From the NCBI GenBank assembly GCA_015680685.1, contig MNCI01036156.1, positions 71,766-135,765 on the forward strand: 64,000 nt of DNA, given 5' to 3'. This stretch comes from Gnetum montanum. Taxonomy: Eukaryota; Streptophyta; Gnetopsida; Gnetales; Gnetaceae. The notes beneath the pieces were generated by a model. That model ran no database searches. It was not told where the DNA came from and saw nothing but the letters and a program-made list of their open reading frames with translations. The translations under genes were made by a program, and so were the position numbers. This document shows, one piece after another, positions 46,828-57,759 of the stretch (the first letter of the stretch is position 1; each line of letters starts with the position of its first letter).

Positions 46828-49460
46828 TTGGAAAGACATATTGATGATGTCAAAAGTTTGGCTAAACAAAATGAGGATGAAGCAAGGATTACTAAAGTGT
46901 TCAGAAATAATACTAGATTTTCATATTCAAAATTAAAGACCTTTAATAGTATAGATGGCACCAATGCTTTTGCAAGTTGGCTAAAGGTGCTTGATAAGAA
47001 ACTTAAGTTAGAGGAGGCACCAAATTAATTAAGGATATCAATTGCTATATTCATATTAGAGGATATGCATTCTACTTAGTGTAGAAAGAATCTCAAGGAT
47101 ATGAAAGATAATACGATCAACCTATCAAATATTGGAATCTAAGGAAATATAGGTTAAGGAGAACATTTAAACAACCTATATAGAGGTAAGAGATGATCAC
47201 GAAGTTGAAATTATTAAGGCAAGGTGAAAAAGATGTCAAGGAGTTTTACATCAAATTTTTTGAGCTATTCTATCAAGCTAAGGTAAACTAGAAGAATGAT
47301 GAATAGGCTTCAATCTTTCTAGAAGGTCTCAAAATGAAATATCATTAGGAGTTTCAAACTATTAAGGAGACTTGTGATTTGATACTCAAGGTAGAAAAGA
47401 AACTCAATGGATTTGGGAATAAAACCAAACAAGCTTTAAATATAAAGGATAAGAAATCAAAATCATAGAAGGGATCCAATTCCAAATCCAAAGATAAAGA
47501 TGAAAGCCATGACAAGAAGACAAAGAAGAGTGATGACAAGGACAAAGACAAGAAGGACCAAGCTAAGGAAGGCAAGGATCAAGATAGAAACTCATCTAAA
47601 ATTTAGTGCTTCAAGTGTAGAGAATGGGGATACATGGAACAAGAATCTCCACTTTTTAAGGCATCCATGGGTAAGGATGTGCAAATCATGGAAGTAGAGG
47701 AGACATCCAACCAAGCTCATTAAAGAAGTAATCTTAATGCTTTGAAGATTGAGGAAGTTTTTGAATTAAATTCTTGTGCATTAATGGGGAATGAGAATAG
47801 AGGAGACCATTCTACTAGAAATTGTTATTTTAGGTTAGGGCTAGATGTTTTCTTACTAAGGAATGGATTCATATTTTTCTTGATGGAAAAACCCAAGAAA
47901 ATGTTATTTAATTAAGGCTAGTTGCTGGATTGGATTTGCTAATTAATCCTTATCCTAGATCCCACAAGGTACATTGGTTGTCTAGAGATTTCTCTTAGGA
48001 GGTAAGAGTAATGTACTTTGAAATTTAAAATTAAGATTTTTCATGATGTTCTAAACTATGATGTGATTCCAATTGATTATTATTATGTAGTTCTTTGTGA
48101 ACCTTGGAAGATTAACAATGGTTCTTAATTTGAAGGGGCAAGAGATATATGAATTGTAGCTAGACCTGATGAAATCCATAAGTTGATTTCTATTTTAGTT
48201 GAATAAGTGATGTAGAAAATCTTACTTAATACTCTATTAATCATTCTAGGAGAGAGGAAATATATGAAGAAACATGATGAAACTAGTTTTGGTTTTTTAT
48301 ATTAACTATTACTTCTAATCATGATGATATGCAAGTAGAACTTTTTTTATATGTGGTAGGATTGAAGGAGCAATATCCCAAGGTGTTCAAGGGAAATTGG
48401 ATAGATTACCACCAATGAGGAATATGCAACATCAAATTTATTTTGCTACAATTCCAAATGAGAGAGTATACTCGAATAGTGCCAAATTAGTAGGTAGAAT
48501 TGCAAAGGCAAGTAGAGGAATTACTTGCAAATGGATTCATGAGAGAATTTTATTTTACCTTGTGCAATCCTAGCAATACTTGTGAAGTTGTATGAAATTT
48601 CTTAAATATTGTTAGTGATAGAGACTCCAAATTAACTAGTTATTTTTGGAGATCCCTTGATAAAATTTTAAGTACAATGTTAAATTTTCTAGTGCATATC
48701 ATTCATAATCTAGTGGCTAAACTGAAGTGGTAAATAAGTTCTTGCTAAATATTTTAAGGTGTTTCTATGATGGATAATCCAATTGGTGGAAAATTTTGCT
48801 ATGTCATGTTGAATTTTCTTATAATAATTCTTTTTATGTTGCTATTAGTAAGAGCCCATTTGAGGTGAATTATGATTTTTGTCTAAAGATGGTAGAAAAT
48901 ATGAGGAGCTTTAAGGGAGAAGCTCAACTAAGTGCTAATTTTGTGCAAGAGATGACACATCTTCTTGCATAAGTAAAGGAAAATCTAGAGAAGAAGGATG
49001 AAGAAAGTGTCCTTAAGAGGAATTAGGGTAAGAAGAAGCCTAACTTTGTTATTAGTGAACTTGTTTGGATGCACTTGAAAAGAAGTGATTTAGAGGTATC
49101 CACTTCTTTGAGTTCAAAGCCAAGAAGATGGGTCCTTTCTAAATAAAGGTCAAAATTAACAATAATGATTTTGAGATTGACTTACCAAATGATGTTGGTA
49201 TGTATTTTATATTTAATTTTATAGATCTTATGCACTACCATGAATCCATTAATGATGAAACCATATAGGGTAGAAATTCAAAGGAGCTATTGATAAGTCC
49301 GAGCCTTCAATAAAGAGGAAGATAATTGTACTTAAGAGGAGGAAAGCTTCTAGGACTCATGGAGTGAAGAGGCGTGAGTATTTAATCCATTGAACATGTC
49401 AATCCAGTAATGATGTTTTGTGGTTCCATGAGACTAAACTCATTAAGTGGAGGATTACTT
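46828..49460 (+). pseudogene. Chromovirus-type Ty3/gypsy relic (gag, protease, integrase, chromodomain)
   Basis: A different gypsy lineage. Gag: FSYSKLKTFNSIDGTNAFASW (46,915-46,985), a Lys/Asp-rich stretch (47,400-47,600) and a decayed zinc knuckle CFKCREWGYMEQ (about 47,609). Protease end: INPYPRSHKVHWLSRD (47,945) and DVIPIDYYYVVLCEPW (48,060-48,110). RT start only: LKEQYPKVF and EELLANGFMREF (48,360-48,550). Then integrase: SDRDSKLTSYFWRSL (48,615-48,660), SAYHS.SSG.TEVVNKFL and SPFEVNYDF, then FKAKKMGPFQIKVKINNNDF. A chromodomain tail (REYLIH.TCQSSNDVLWFHETKLIKW, 49,373-49,450) closes it. Most of RT and RNase H is deleted. The start abuts element D gag head-to-head. Confidence 0.8.
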
Positions 49461-49579
49461 CTATTCCTACCTCCTTATTCACATGAGTTTACTTTTTGAA
49501 AGATGGAATAGCTAGTAAAAGGAAACCACTTCCAATCTTCCTTTTCTTTCATACATATGGTTTTTGTAGGATTTGAACA

Positions 49580-49815
49580 CTATGGAAACATCTTGGAGGT
49601 CAATAAGACATCTTAGCGAAGAGTTTAGCCTTTACAAGAGATGTATGGGACATGAAGGAGATGTCTGACATAATGAGAAGACATCTTTCCTAGATTGGAT
49701 ATGCCTCAAGTGAGATATCTCAGCCAAAGTGAAGACATCTCATATCCCTTGGAGACATCTTCCAAGTTTACAAGACATCTCTCCTACAAGTTGAAGTTTG
49801 TAGTGAGACATTTTA
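49580..49815. repeat. Clustered AAGACATCT motifs
   Basis: About nine AAGACATCT/GAGACATCT words within 230 bp (for example 49,604, 49,678, 49,735, 49,752, 49,772), with inverted ones (GAGATGTCT near 49,652). It follows the chromovirus coding remnant, so it may be U3 of that element's LTR. Confidence 0.65.
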
Positions 49816-51640
49816 GAAAAGCTCAAGACAACCTCTACAATCAAGAAAACTTTTGAATTGGTAGTTCTAAGTTGGGAAATAGCTAACAAAAGCTAAAAAA
49901 AAGATAGAAACATTTGAGAATCTTCAAGTTGATCTTTAGAAACGTTTTTTAGATTTCTTATTTTCATTTTCAATAAATTCTATTATTGTTTCATTTTTTT
50001 TATTATAGGAGAAAGTTGTAGGAGATTACCATGAGAGCACATGTATGAAAGTGCATGATGTAGCTTCAAGGTTAATTTTATGTGTGTTTGGCCTTTTTGT
50101 TTCTTGTGTGTTGTGTTTGTAACTTAGTCTTATGTTTGTGGAAGAGATTTCTTTTGGTTGTGTCTTGCATTGAGAACAATTGTTGTGTGATTGTAAAGCC
50201 TCATACTCTACAACATCATTGAGTTTTTATGAGTGGAGTAAAAAATTTATGGATTGTGGAATTACTGATTGTAATCTTATTTATATTAATTGAAGATATC
50301 TACTTTTCTTATTTTCTGGCATATTGAATCATCTTTTATAATATCTAAATTTAGTGGAATTGAAAGGTTTAAAACAAATGTAGTGACCTTGGTCTAATTT
50401 TCCTTGCTACTTTCTTTACACATACTGCTAAATACTACATATATTTGATGTTTTCCATGATATCTAGGAACAAGAAGTCACACCATCAACTCATCTTCTA
50501 CTTTAAATTTTGTGATAAAGTAAATATTTGTACTAGAGGATAAAATCAAATCAATATAGGAGTTATCTTGTGATCATATATAATAGAATGCTATAAAATG
50601 TTAAAACCTTATAACACCATTGTAGATAAGAAGATCTAGAGTTTTCCTCTAGTCTAAAAATTATTGTTCCAATTAATTAATACTATATTCTTTATAGTGT
50701 CAAAGACAAAAATAATCTTGATCAATGCTTATGCCACCATTTTCATACTACCACTAAATAAGTTTAGTTTGTTGTAAGTCCACTCTAGCATTAAAATATC
50801 CATAAATAAAAATAGCTCCTCCTTCCTTTACTCTTTTTTGTTGATAACTATGTGTTAGTATGGTGGATAAATTTAAATGTTGTATTTGTTTAGTATAATG
50901 ATGTTATGAATATCCTAAATAGATAGTACGATGGAGAAGTTTAATTACTATAATTTTTTTGTGTGATGTTAATGTGTTTTAAAAATTTCTTTTACAGAAT
51001 TTCTGAAAAAAGTGTTGAACTCAAAGTGGTGAACTATTGCTTCAAATCCTTTTCAAATAATGACCTAAACATTATTCTCCTAGATCTTATGTGTCTCTAG
51101 TAAATCTAATTTTTTCTTTGATTTTTCCTTAGTAGATTTGCTTGCTCTAAAATTTTCCTATAGAAGATTCTAAATTACCTTTAATTTCTCATTAATCTTA
51201 AAATTTTTTCTTCTTTTATTGATGTGAAAATTTATGTTAATTTCAAAAATGTAAATTTAAAAGTTAGGTAATAGAAATTTTAAATGCCTTCTTCTATTAA
51301 TGTTAATGTAACTAAGACACCTACTTTTATTCTCCCTGATGATGTCTACAAGTCATTAGTAGCTAATTTTGCATCACAATATATGTTATTTGATGCATAT
51401 CTTAAAGTAGTCATGGGCTATAATCAAACACTTATATATTCTAGCCACAGATCCTTCCCAATGTAGGAAAGAAGATCCACAAGTCCCAAGTTCATAAAAT
51501 GTCAAAAACATTTGCTACTATCATGAAGTTATATGTCATAACATGGATGACTCAAACACACTTAAAAATAACATCCAAGATCTTACTATAAAAGGAAGAA
51601 TAGTCTTTGATACTCTAATTCAACATGATAACCAAGTATA
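49816..51640. other. AT-rich stretch, no recognised gene
   Basis: 49,816-50,300 could be the rest of the chromovirus LTR but I cannot define its ends. A 60-codon open frame at 51,284-51,466 has no recognisable motif and I do not call it a gene. Otherwise I see nothing. Confidence 0.5.
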
Positions 51641-51649
51641 TAGCTTCTA

Positions 51650-52110
51650 TAGGTCCCCAATGATGGCTCTTAACCATCTCCAAAAGGATGAAAATTAGTT
51701 TTGGCACTTTCAATAGTGTTTAAAGGCTCAAACCAAGGTGTTTTTGACTAAGTGATGCTAAGTGACAATGAAGCTAGTGTTAAAATCACCTATAAAAAAA
51801 TCCTTGAAAACACCATATCTAATAGCATCTTGGTCTTGTAAGAGTCCCTAGTGATGGATCCTAATATCTCCAAAAGGACGGGCATCAGTTTGGGCACTTG
51901 CAATAGTGTTTGAAGGCCCAAACTAAGGTGTTTTTAACTAAGTGATGCTAAGTAATACTGAAGTTAGCATCAACATCACCTATAGAAACACCCTTGAAAA
52001 CACCATTTTCAATAACATCTTGGGTTTCTATAGAAATCTAATGATGGCTTCTAGTCATCCCCAAGATGATAGAAATGAATTTGGGTAGTTTTAGTAAGTT
52101 TCAAGAGATA
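51650..52110. repeat. 190-bp tandem repeat, two and a half units
   Basis: CAATAGTGTT starts at 51,711 and again at 51,901, exactly 190 bp apart, with the surrounding text (CCAAAAGGA, AAGGTGTTTTTGACTAAGTGATGCTAAGTG) conserved. A third partial unit runs 52,030-52,110. Two smaller duplicated words (AATGATGTTGGAAAATTTT) follow at 52,142-52,200. The period is close to that of the Tat LTR arrays in this window. Confidence 0.85.
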
Positions 52111-54744
52111 TAAAAAGGAACGTTTTTCTAAGTGTCACCTAAATGATGTTGGAAAATTTTGTTAAGTATCACCCAATAATGTTGGAAAATTTTTCTAAGT
52201 GTAGGACAAAGTGGTGCTAACATCATCTTGTCACACTAAAGTTTAAATTTTTTAACCTAGTTCAAAGATTAAACTTGTGAAAATTAAACTCTAGATGAAC
52301 TTGAAGTGAACTTTGCTTGACTTTGGAGTCAAATTTGGTTATCCTAACCCTATAAATATGGCATTAAAACCTATACTTTGGGGCCAATTTCTTAAGATCT
52401 AGAGTTCATTATGAGATTTTCAAAGATGACAAGTGTAAGTAACACATCCTTGCATCTCCCATGCACTCCATGACGACCCTTGTAGCTCTAGGACTAACAC
52501 TAATACAACATCAATGTCAATCAAGTAGCTTTAGCTTTAGTTCCTAGAGTTATAATTTTTCAAGCTTTAGTTTCATTTTTTAGAGTTAGATTTTTTTCAA
52601 ATCTTGCATCAATCCCAAGACACTTAGTCAAAATAGCTTAATTTTGGCCCCAAATTGATTTTGGATCACTTCTCCATCTTCCCCATCCATACCCTCATCC
52701 TCCAAAGGTTTTAGGCTTGAAGATGGTGTTGATTTTTTATTATTTTTATTGTGAACAAGTTGCATACGTAGCTCATGTCTTATATCTCTTATGAATCTTA
52801 ATCCTTTTCATAAATTTGTTACTAGATCTATGTTTTTCTCATAATTTATAACTAAAAGCATTCAAATTGATAGTGAAACAAACTCAAGATTATTCAAGTT
52901 ACTCATTTAAAAAATTAATTTTTTGCTAATTGATCTCTATTGATTCTAGTGATCTTGTGTGATTAGTCATGATTGTTGGGCCATGTCAACAAGATATCAT
53001 TGACATGACCCCATCGATAGGATCTCATCAACATGATCTCGTCAACATGGAGTTTACCATGTTGGCATGTACTCATCAATGTGGCCCCCTATTTTCTCCT
53101 ATAAATGTGCATCTACCCATCGCATTTATGGTAATCTTTTCATAGTTGTGAAGCTCTTACAGTTTTTCCCTTTGAAATTTAGAATATTTTCTAAGTGCCT
53201 ACAGTAGCAGTCAAAGAAGTATATGGATCTTTATTCGAGCATTGATGTACCTTAGCACCTTAGTATGAACGACAATAAAGATAAGCTTTTGTGATCAAAC
53301 CTTGCAACACTTAGAATAGATTAATTGTTTGTTTAAGCATTTAATATTCATGCAATTTACTTCAATGTTTTTAAGTAATTAATTAATATCAATTAAATAT
53401 CAAACATCAGTACAATCACTTCGAGCATATGTTTAACGCTTAGTAATTGTAATAGCGCTTAATACTTGGTAACCCAATGGCACTATAACATGTTTAGGAT
53501 ATGTACGAAAAGTGGGAACAAATGCTTATGTTAGGATTAGTTAAGTATTAGCTAGTTATTAGATTAGTTAAAAATTTAATCACTTTATTCTTATTCTTAG
53601 ATGACTTAATTCATAAATGATAAAATGATAAAAAACATATGCCTCAATTACAATTAATCAAGCACTTGCACTTCACAAGTGGAACTAGGAAGACAACAAT
53701 TATAATGGTTAGATTCACCTCCTAGAACCAATGTACTTAGAAATCTAAAGTTTGCAGAATTTGACTTGATTGCTAAGTGAATGCTAGTGATTTGTATGGT
53801 TGGGTGTAGGGTATACTCGCCAGTCATCATTGTGCAATTACAAAAGCTTTTGTATTAATTCATATTACAATGATATATTCAAATTCCATTTCCCACTAGC
53901 GATATTTATCTTCATTGATTTCTTTGATGCTTAACAATATCATAAAATTTTTCCTAAGAGGAATCAATTTTCTTAGCACTTTAGCGATGGCCAATGACAA
54001 AGGTTTAAAAGAATATTAATTTTGATCAATTCCTACAATTTCCATCAATACTATGCAATTTTGAAAAAAAAAATAAAAATCTTTCATCCATACTTTGACA
54101 TCCATGACTTAAGAAAAGAGGAACTCTAACCTTTCAATGAAGATGCTAAAGACAGCTTTGTCTCTTCCCTAAATTGAAACCTAATCATTTGAATATTTAC
54201 TTAACTAACAAGATGTATGTCATGATTAAGAAATGGATAACTTATCCTTTAAACTCTTTTCTTATCTATCTTATCTCAACCATAATCTCATACAGTTGAT
54301 GTACCTTGTTCTTTATTTTTTTGATATGTTCAAAATCACTAAGGAGAGGTGTTAGGACAACTAGGATAGGAATTTGATTTGTTTAGCATGGTTAATTCTT
54401 CCCCTTAGTCATGGCTCAGAGTTTGTCCTTGGATTAAGGTCAACCTTTAATTTTGATTTTCCCTGAATTGTGGTTTTATTTATACTAATTTTTACATCCC
54501 ATTATCGAATGTCATGGTTAACATCAAATATACATTATATTTAACATTATGCATAGTCTAATTAGAACCTTATAACTCAACATTACCCACTAGAATTAAA
54601 CCCACAACTTGAAGCTTTCAAATCAGCACAAACAAGAAGGTAAACATACCTAACAAATACCCCTACACCTTATGTCATTAGGACAATTCTATTCTTATCA
54701 TCGACTTCAAAGATAGTAAATCAAAAAATAAATTTAAACTTTGG
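52111..54744. other. AT-rich stretch, possible old LTR, no gene
   Basis: CCTATAAATATGG at 52,346 with a downstream TTGGGGCCAATTTC recalls the Tat LTR promoter context, so 51,650 to about 53,000 might be a decayed LTR. CTCCTATAAATGTGC at 53,096 follows a cluster of TCAACATG words (52,985-53,085). No coding frame or RNA gene seen. Confidence 0.35.
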
Positions 54745-55410
54745 AGCAAAATTGGGATGAAGTAGGGCTAGCCTATATCTCTAACTCTTTTTGGTTTCTT
54801 CATTAATGAGTTATAGGATTGGATGCATAATGAATAATATAGATATGTAATAAATATATGTTTTCAAATGGTGAATCAACTTCTTTATCCAAATGATATT
54901 ACTTTAATATCTACTTCTAATTATGGTATACCTAATATGCTACAAATTTTTAAATAATTTTGCATTTCTTCTAGTTTGCAAATTAATGTAGAGAAAACTA
55001 AAATAATGATCAAGGACATGAGAAACACATACTAGAATTTAGTAATAAAAATATATAAATTATAAACATTGTTAAATACTTGGACCTTCAATATATGAAT
55101 AATTATAGATGAAATAAATGCATTAAGGAGAATAGTACGAGGAATAAAAATTGTTCATACAATTCAAAATAAATATAAGGCATTAGGAGTTTGGACTTGG
55201 GAGATTAGAAAGTAAATCTTTTAAATAGTCATTTATCTTATTATGTTAAATAGATGCACAATTTGGGGATTAGGTCTTAGTACAAGAAATTGGAAGGTCA
55301 TTGAAAGAGTACACAAGATATTTTTGCTTGATGAATTACTTCCTCTAAAAGCATTAGGTATTTATTAGTTTATTACTTATACTAAAATACTAGCAAAAAT
55401 AGAATAAACC
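54745..55410 (+). pseudogene. LINE reverse transcriptase fragment
   Basis: Frames on the plus strand read PISLTLFGFFINEL.DWMH (54,770-54,830), matching the GCPLSPTLFGLYIDEL block of non-LTR RTs. Then come LLYPNDITLISTSNYGIPNML (54,876-54,940), where the catalytic YADD is YPND, and SSLQINVEKTKIMIKD (54,970-55,018). The C-terminal part (ALGVWTWEIRK, LGLSTRNWKVIERVHKIFLL) runs to about 55,400. Only the second half of RT and a little beyond survive, with several stops. Confidence 0.75.
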
Positions 55411-55440
55411 AAATTTTCTTAAAGTAGTTCTTAAAGACAC

Positions 55441-55680
55441 AAAGGGGACCATGACTTGGAGCGATGGTAAGGTACTTGTTTCTCAAGCTCTAAGACTTGG
55501 TTTAAGCCTAGGCATAGATACCCAAAAGAGGTTAGGCTTTCACTACTCAACTGACCCTCCCAACACCCTCCCAACAGCCTGGCCTGACAAGATGAGTATT
55601 AAGCTTTTAAGTGATGATTCTTTAGTTCTTGAAGACATAAAAGAGCACAAATGGTATTTTCAAGGATACAATAGTTGAAG
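55441..55680 (+). repeat. tRNA-derived SINE-like element
   Basis: A polymerase III A-box-like TTGGAGCGATGGTAAGG (55,454-55,470) and a B-box-like GGTTTAAGCCT (55,498-55,508; consensus GGTTCRANNCC) are spaced about as in a tRNA gene. It lies 30 bp beyond the LINE fragment. The tail has no clear poly-A or target duplication. It resembles plant Au-type SINEs in the A-box region. Confidence 0.5.
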
Positions 55681-55731
55681 GCTTAAAATACAAACTTAAG
55701 CATATTTGTATTTTGGTTTGACAACAGGTTC

Positions 55732-55828
55732 TAACACTATTGTCAAATGTGGAAAGTTCGAAAACATTTTATATAACACTATTGTTATAACACTATTGTC
55801 AAATGTGGAAAGTTCGAAAACATTTTAT
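55732..55828. repeat. 41-bp direct repeat
   Basis: 55,732-55,772 and 55,788-55,828 are the same 41 bp (TAACACTATTGTCAAATG...), 56 bp apart, without an N between them. Confidence 0.85.
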
Positions 55829-56430
55829 TTACAATGCATAAAAGGTAATTAAGTTCCATAAAAGCTAGAAAGCATATTCCTCAGCAATATCTAGTCACGT
55901 CTCGTCATTTTAAGTATCAACGGGAGCAACCACCAGCAATGTGCTTTCCACCTGTTAAGTCTCCAAGCGTCAGCAATATGTAGATACGTCTTTTCATTTA
56001 TTATCAATCGGCAGCAACCACTGGGAATGTGTGATGTGGTGTCTAGGCTTCGGAGCATATACATGATTGTGATCTGAGTGTGATAACAAGGTCGCTGTGG
56101 ATAGCAGTCCATATTCATTTTACTTGACTTGTTTTTTTAAACGGATTCCATATCGTATTTTGTAGGGCCATTCTAAACACGGATGCAAACAGCGGCTTAC
56201 CACCTTCAATGGATCCGTCTGTGTAGTTATCACTTATCCACATCACCAACCACAACTACCACTAATGTGTTATGTGGGGTCTACGGCGCTGAGTAAACAG
56301 CAGGAACAATTGAGGTTGTGGTGTGATAGCAAGGTAGCTGTTTCACGTGGGATAAGACAGCGAAATCCTTCATAGTAAGCAACAAAATCTGCGAAATTCC
56401 TGTAAAGAAGCACCTTGGTACGCTATCCAA
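55829..56430. other. Intergenic, weak internal repeats
   Basis: Contains two loosely similar blocks with CAGCAATATNTAG..CGTCT (55,881 and 55,972) and GCGGGAGCAACCAC-like text. No gene recognised. Confidence 0.4.
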
Positions 56431-57117
56431 CATGACTACACAAGCAAGCAAAAGTCTAAGAACTGCGAACTGTCATGTGGAGGATAATAATCTCTTCTTT
56501 GTGGCCAGTAAAAACCGTCCTATCCACGGTTTTGCTTATCAATTTTCTTTATGGCTCATCCAAGACTCATCCAAGAAACGTGATCTAACTACTATTCAAT
56601 TCATCAATTCATCCAAGAAACGTGATCTAACTACTATTTACTTCTGTCGTTATTGGTTCTCCAGTTGGGGAACGGCCCACGTTTTCAGTTTTGTAAATTA
56701 TTATTTTGCCCATTTTATTTGTACTTTTTAGATATGATTTCTTACCAGTAATAAAAGTTTCCAATTTTTAATCCAACAAAATCTACAAACATGATTACAC
56801 AAGCAAGCAAAAGTCTACGAACATGAGGATAATAATCTCTTCTTTGTGACCAGTAAAAACCATCCTATCCAGTCTTGCTTATCCATTTTCTTTATGGCTC
56901 ATCCAAAAAACGTGATCTAACTACTATTCAATTCATCCAAGAAACGTGATCTATGGCTCATCCAAGAAACATGATCTAACTACTATCACTAGTTATTGGT
57001 TTTCCAATTTGTGCAATGGTCCACGTTTTTATTTTTGTAAATTATTATTTTGCCCGTTTTATTGATACGTTTTAGATATGATTTCTTACCAGTAATAAAA
57101 GTTTCCAATTTTTAATT
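56431..57117. repeat. ~340-bp tandem duplication upstream of the protease gene
   Basis: 56,431-56,772 and 56,790-57,117 align through most of their length: ACACAAGCAAGCAAAAGTCTA, GAGGATAATAATCTCTTCTTTGTG, AAACGTGATCTAACTACTAT, and TTAGATATGATTTCTTACC at the ends. Within each, shorter AAACGTGATCTAACTACTAT units are repeated two or three times. Part of the unit resembles the start of the protease coding sequence. Confidence 0.85.
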
Positions 57118-57700
57118 ATAATTTATCAACTATTTGGACTCACATTCAATTCTTTTTTTTAAGTGCATGTTGTTTTGTAAGGCCATTTTAAAGTTTAAAT
57201 CATAAGTTTTTAACTTAGCTATATATTACTGATTCAATGATTAGTGGCCTAATTAGAAATTTTGGCTACCGCAAGACTTTTATAATAAACCTTATTTTTA
57301 TAGAGAAATCAATAAGTATCATTTTTGAGATTTTTAAATATAACTTGGTTTCACTAGTTGATTTAGCATGATTCATGGTGATTCTTGAAACATACCCACT
57401 CTACATATTCCCCCACTATTTAAATACAACAGTAAACAATCACCAAAGTTATTTACCAAAGTCACCTTTTACGGAGCCTCCATGGTTGTTCAGTTTCCAC
57501 CAACCATCATGTCTACTTTTTTGGTATCATACGGAAACAATCAGCATGCTTTCTATTAAATAAACACAATAACCATGATATCGTTGTCACACGTGACGCG
57601 GACTTCTTTTAGGGGTCGACACCCCCATATGTGACGCGGACAAAAATGGAAGTGGACCATACCTCACCTTTATGTCATCATAATTTCATAACCGCTTGGT
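57118..57700. other. Upstream region of the protease gene
   Basis: AT-rich to about 57,560, then a CACGTGACGCG at 57,590 (contains a G-box-like CACGTG) and a repeated TGTGACGCGGAC at 57,632. Plausible promoter region; no other gene seen. Confidence 0.4.
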
Positions 57701-57702
57701 CT

Positions 57703-57708
57703 TATAAA
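57703..57708 (+). promoter_or_regulatory. TATA box of the subtilase gene
   Basis: CTTATAAAGA, 52 bp upstream of the chosen start codon, in otherwise mixed sequence. It implies a short 5' UTR. Confidence 0.55.
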
Positions 57709-57759
57709 GACGCAACTTGCTACTGCCGTCTAAAACGAGCAAGGCAAACATTTCCGAAT

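Noticed and set aside
51284-51466. Small open frame of 60 codons
   Set aside because: No motif, no homologous context, length expected by chance in this DNA.
57631-57759. Longer N-terminus of the subtilase from an upstream in-frame ATG
   Set aside because: The upstream codons span the TATA box and do not look like a signal peptide; the ATG at 57,760 starts a clear one.
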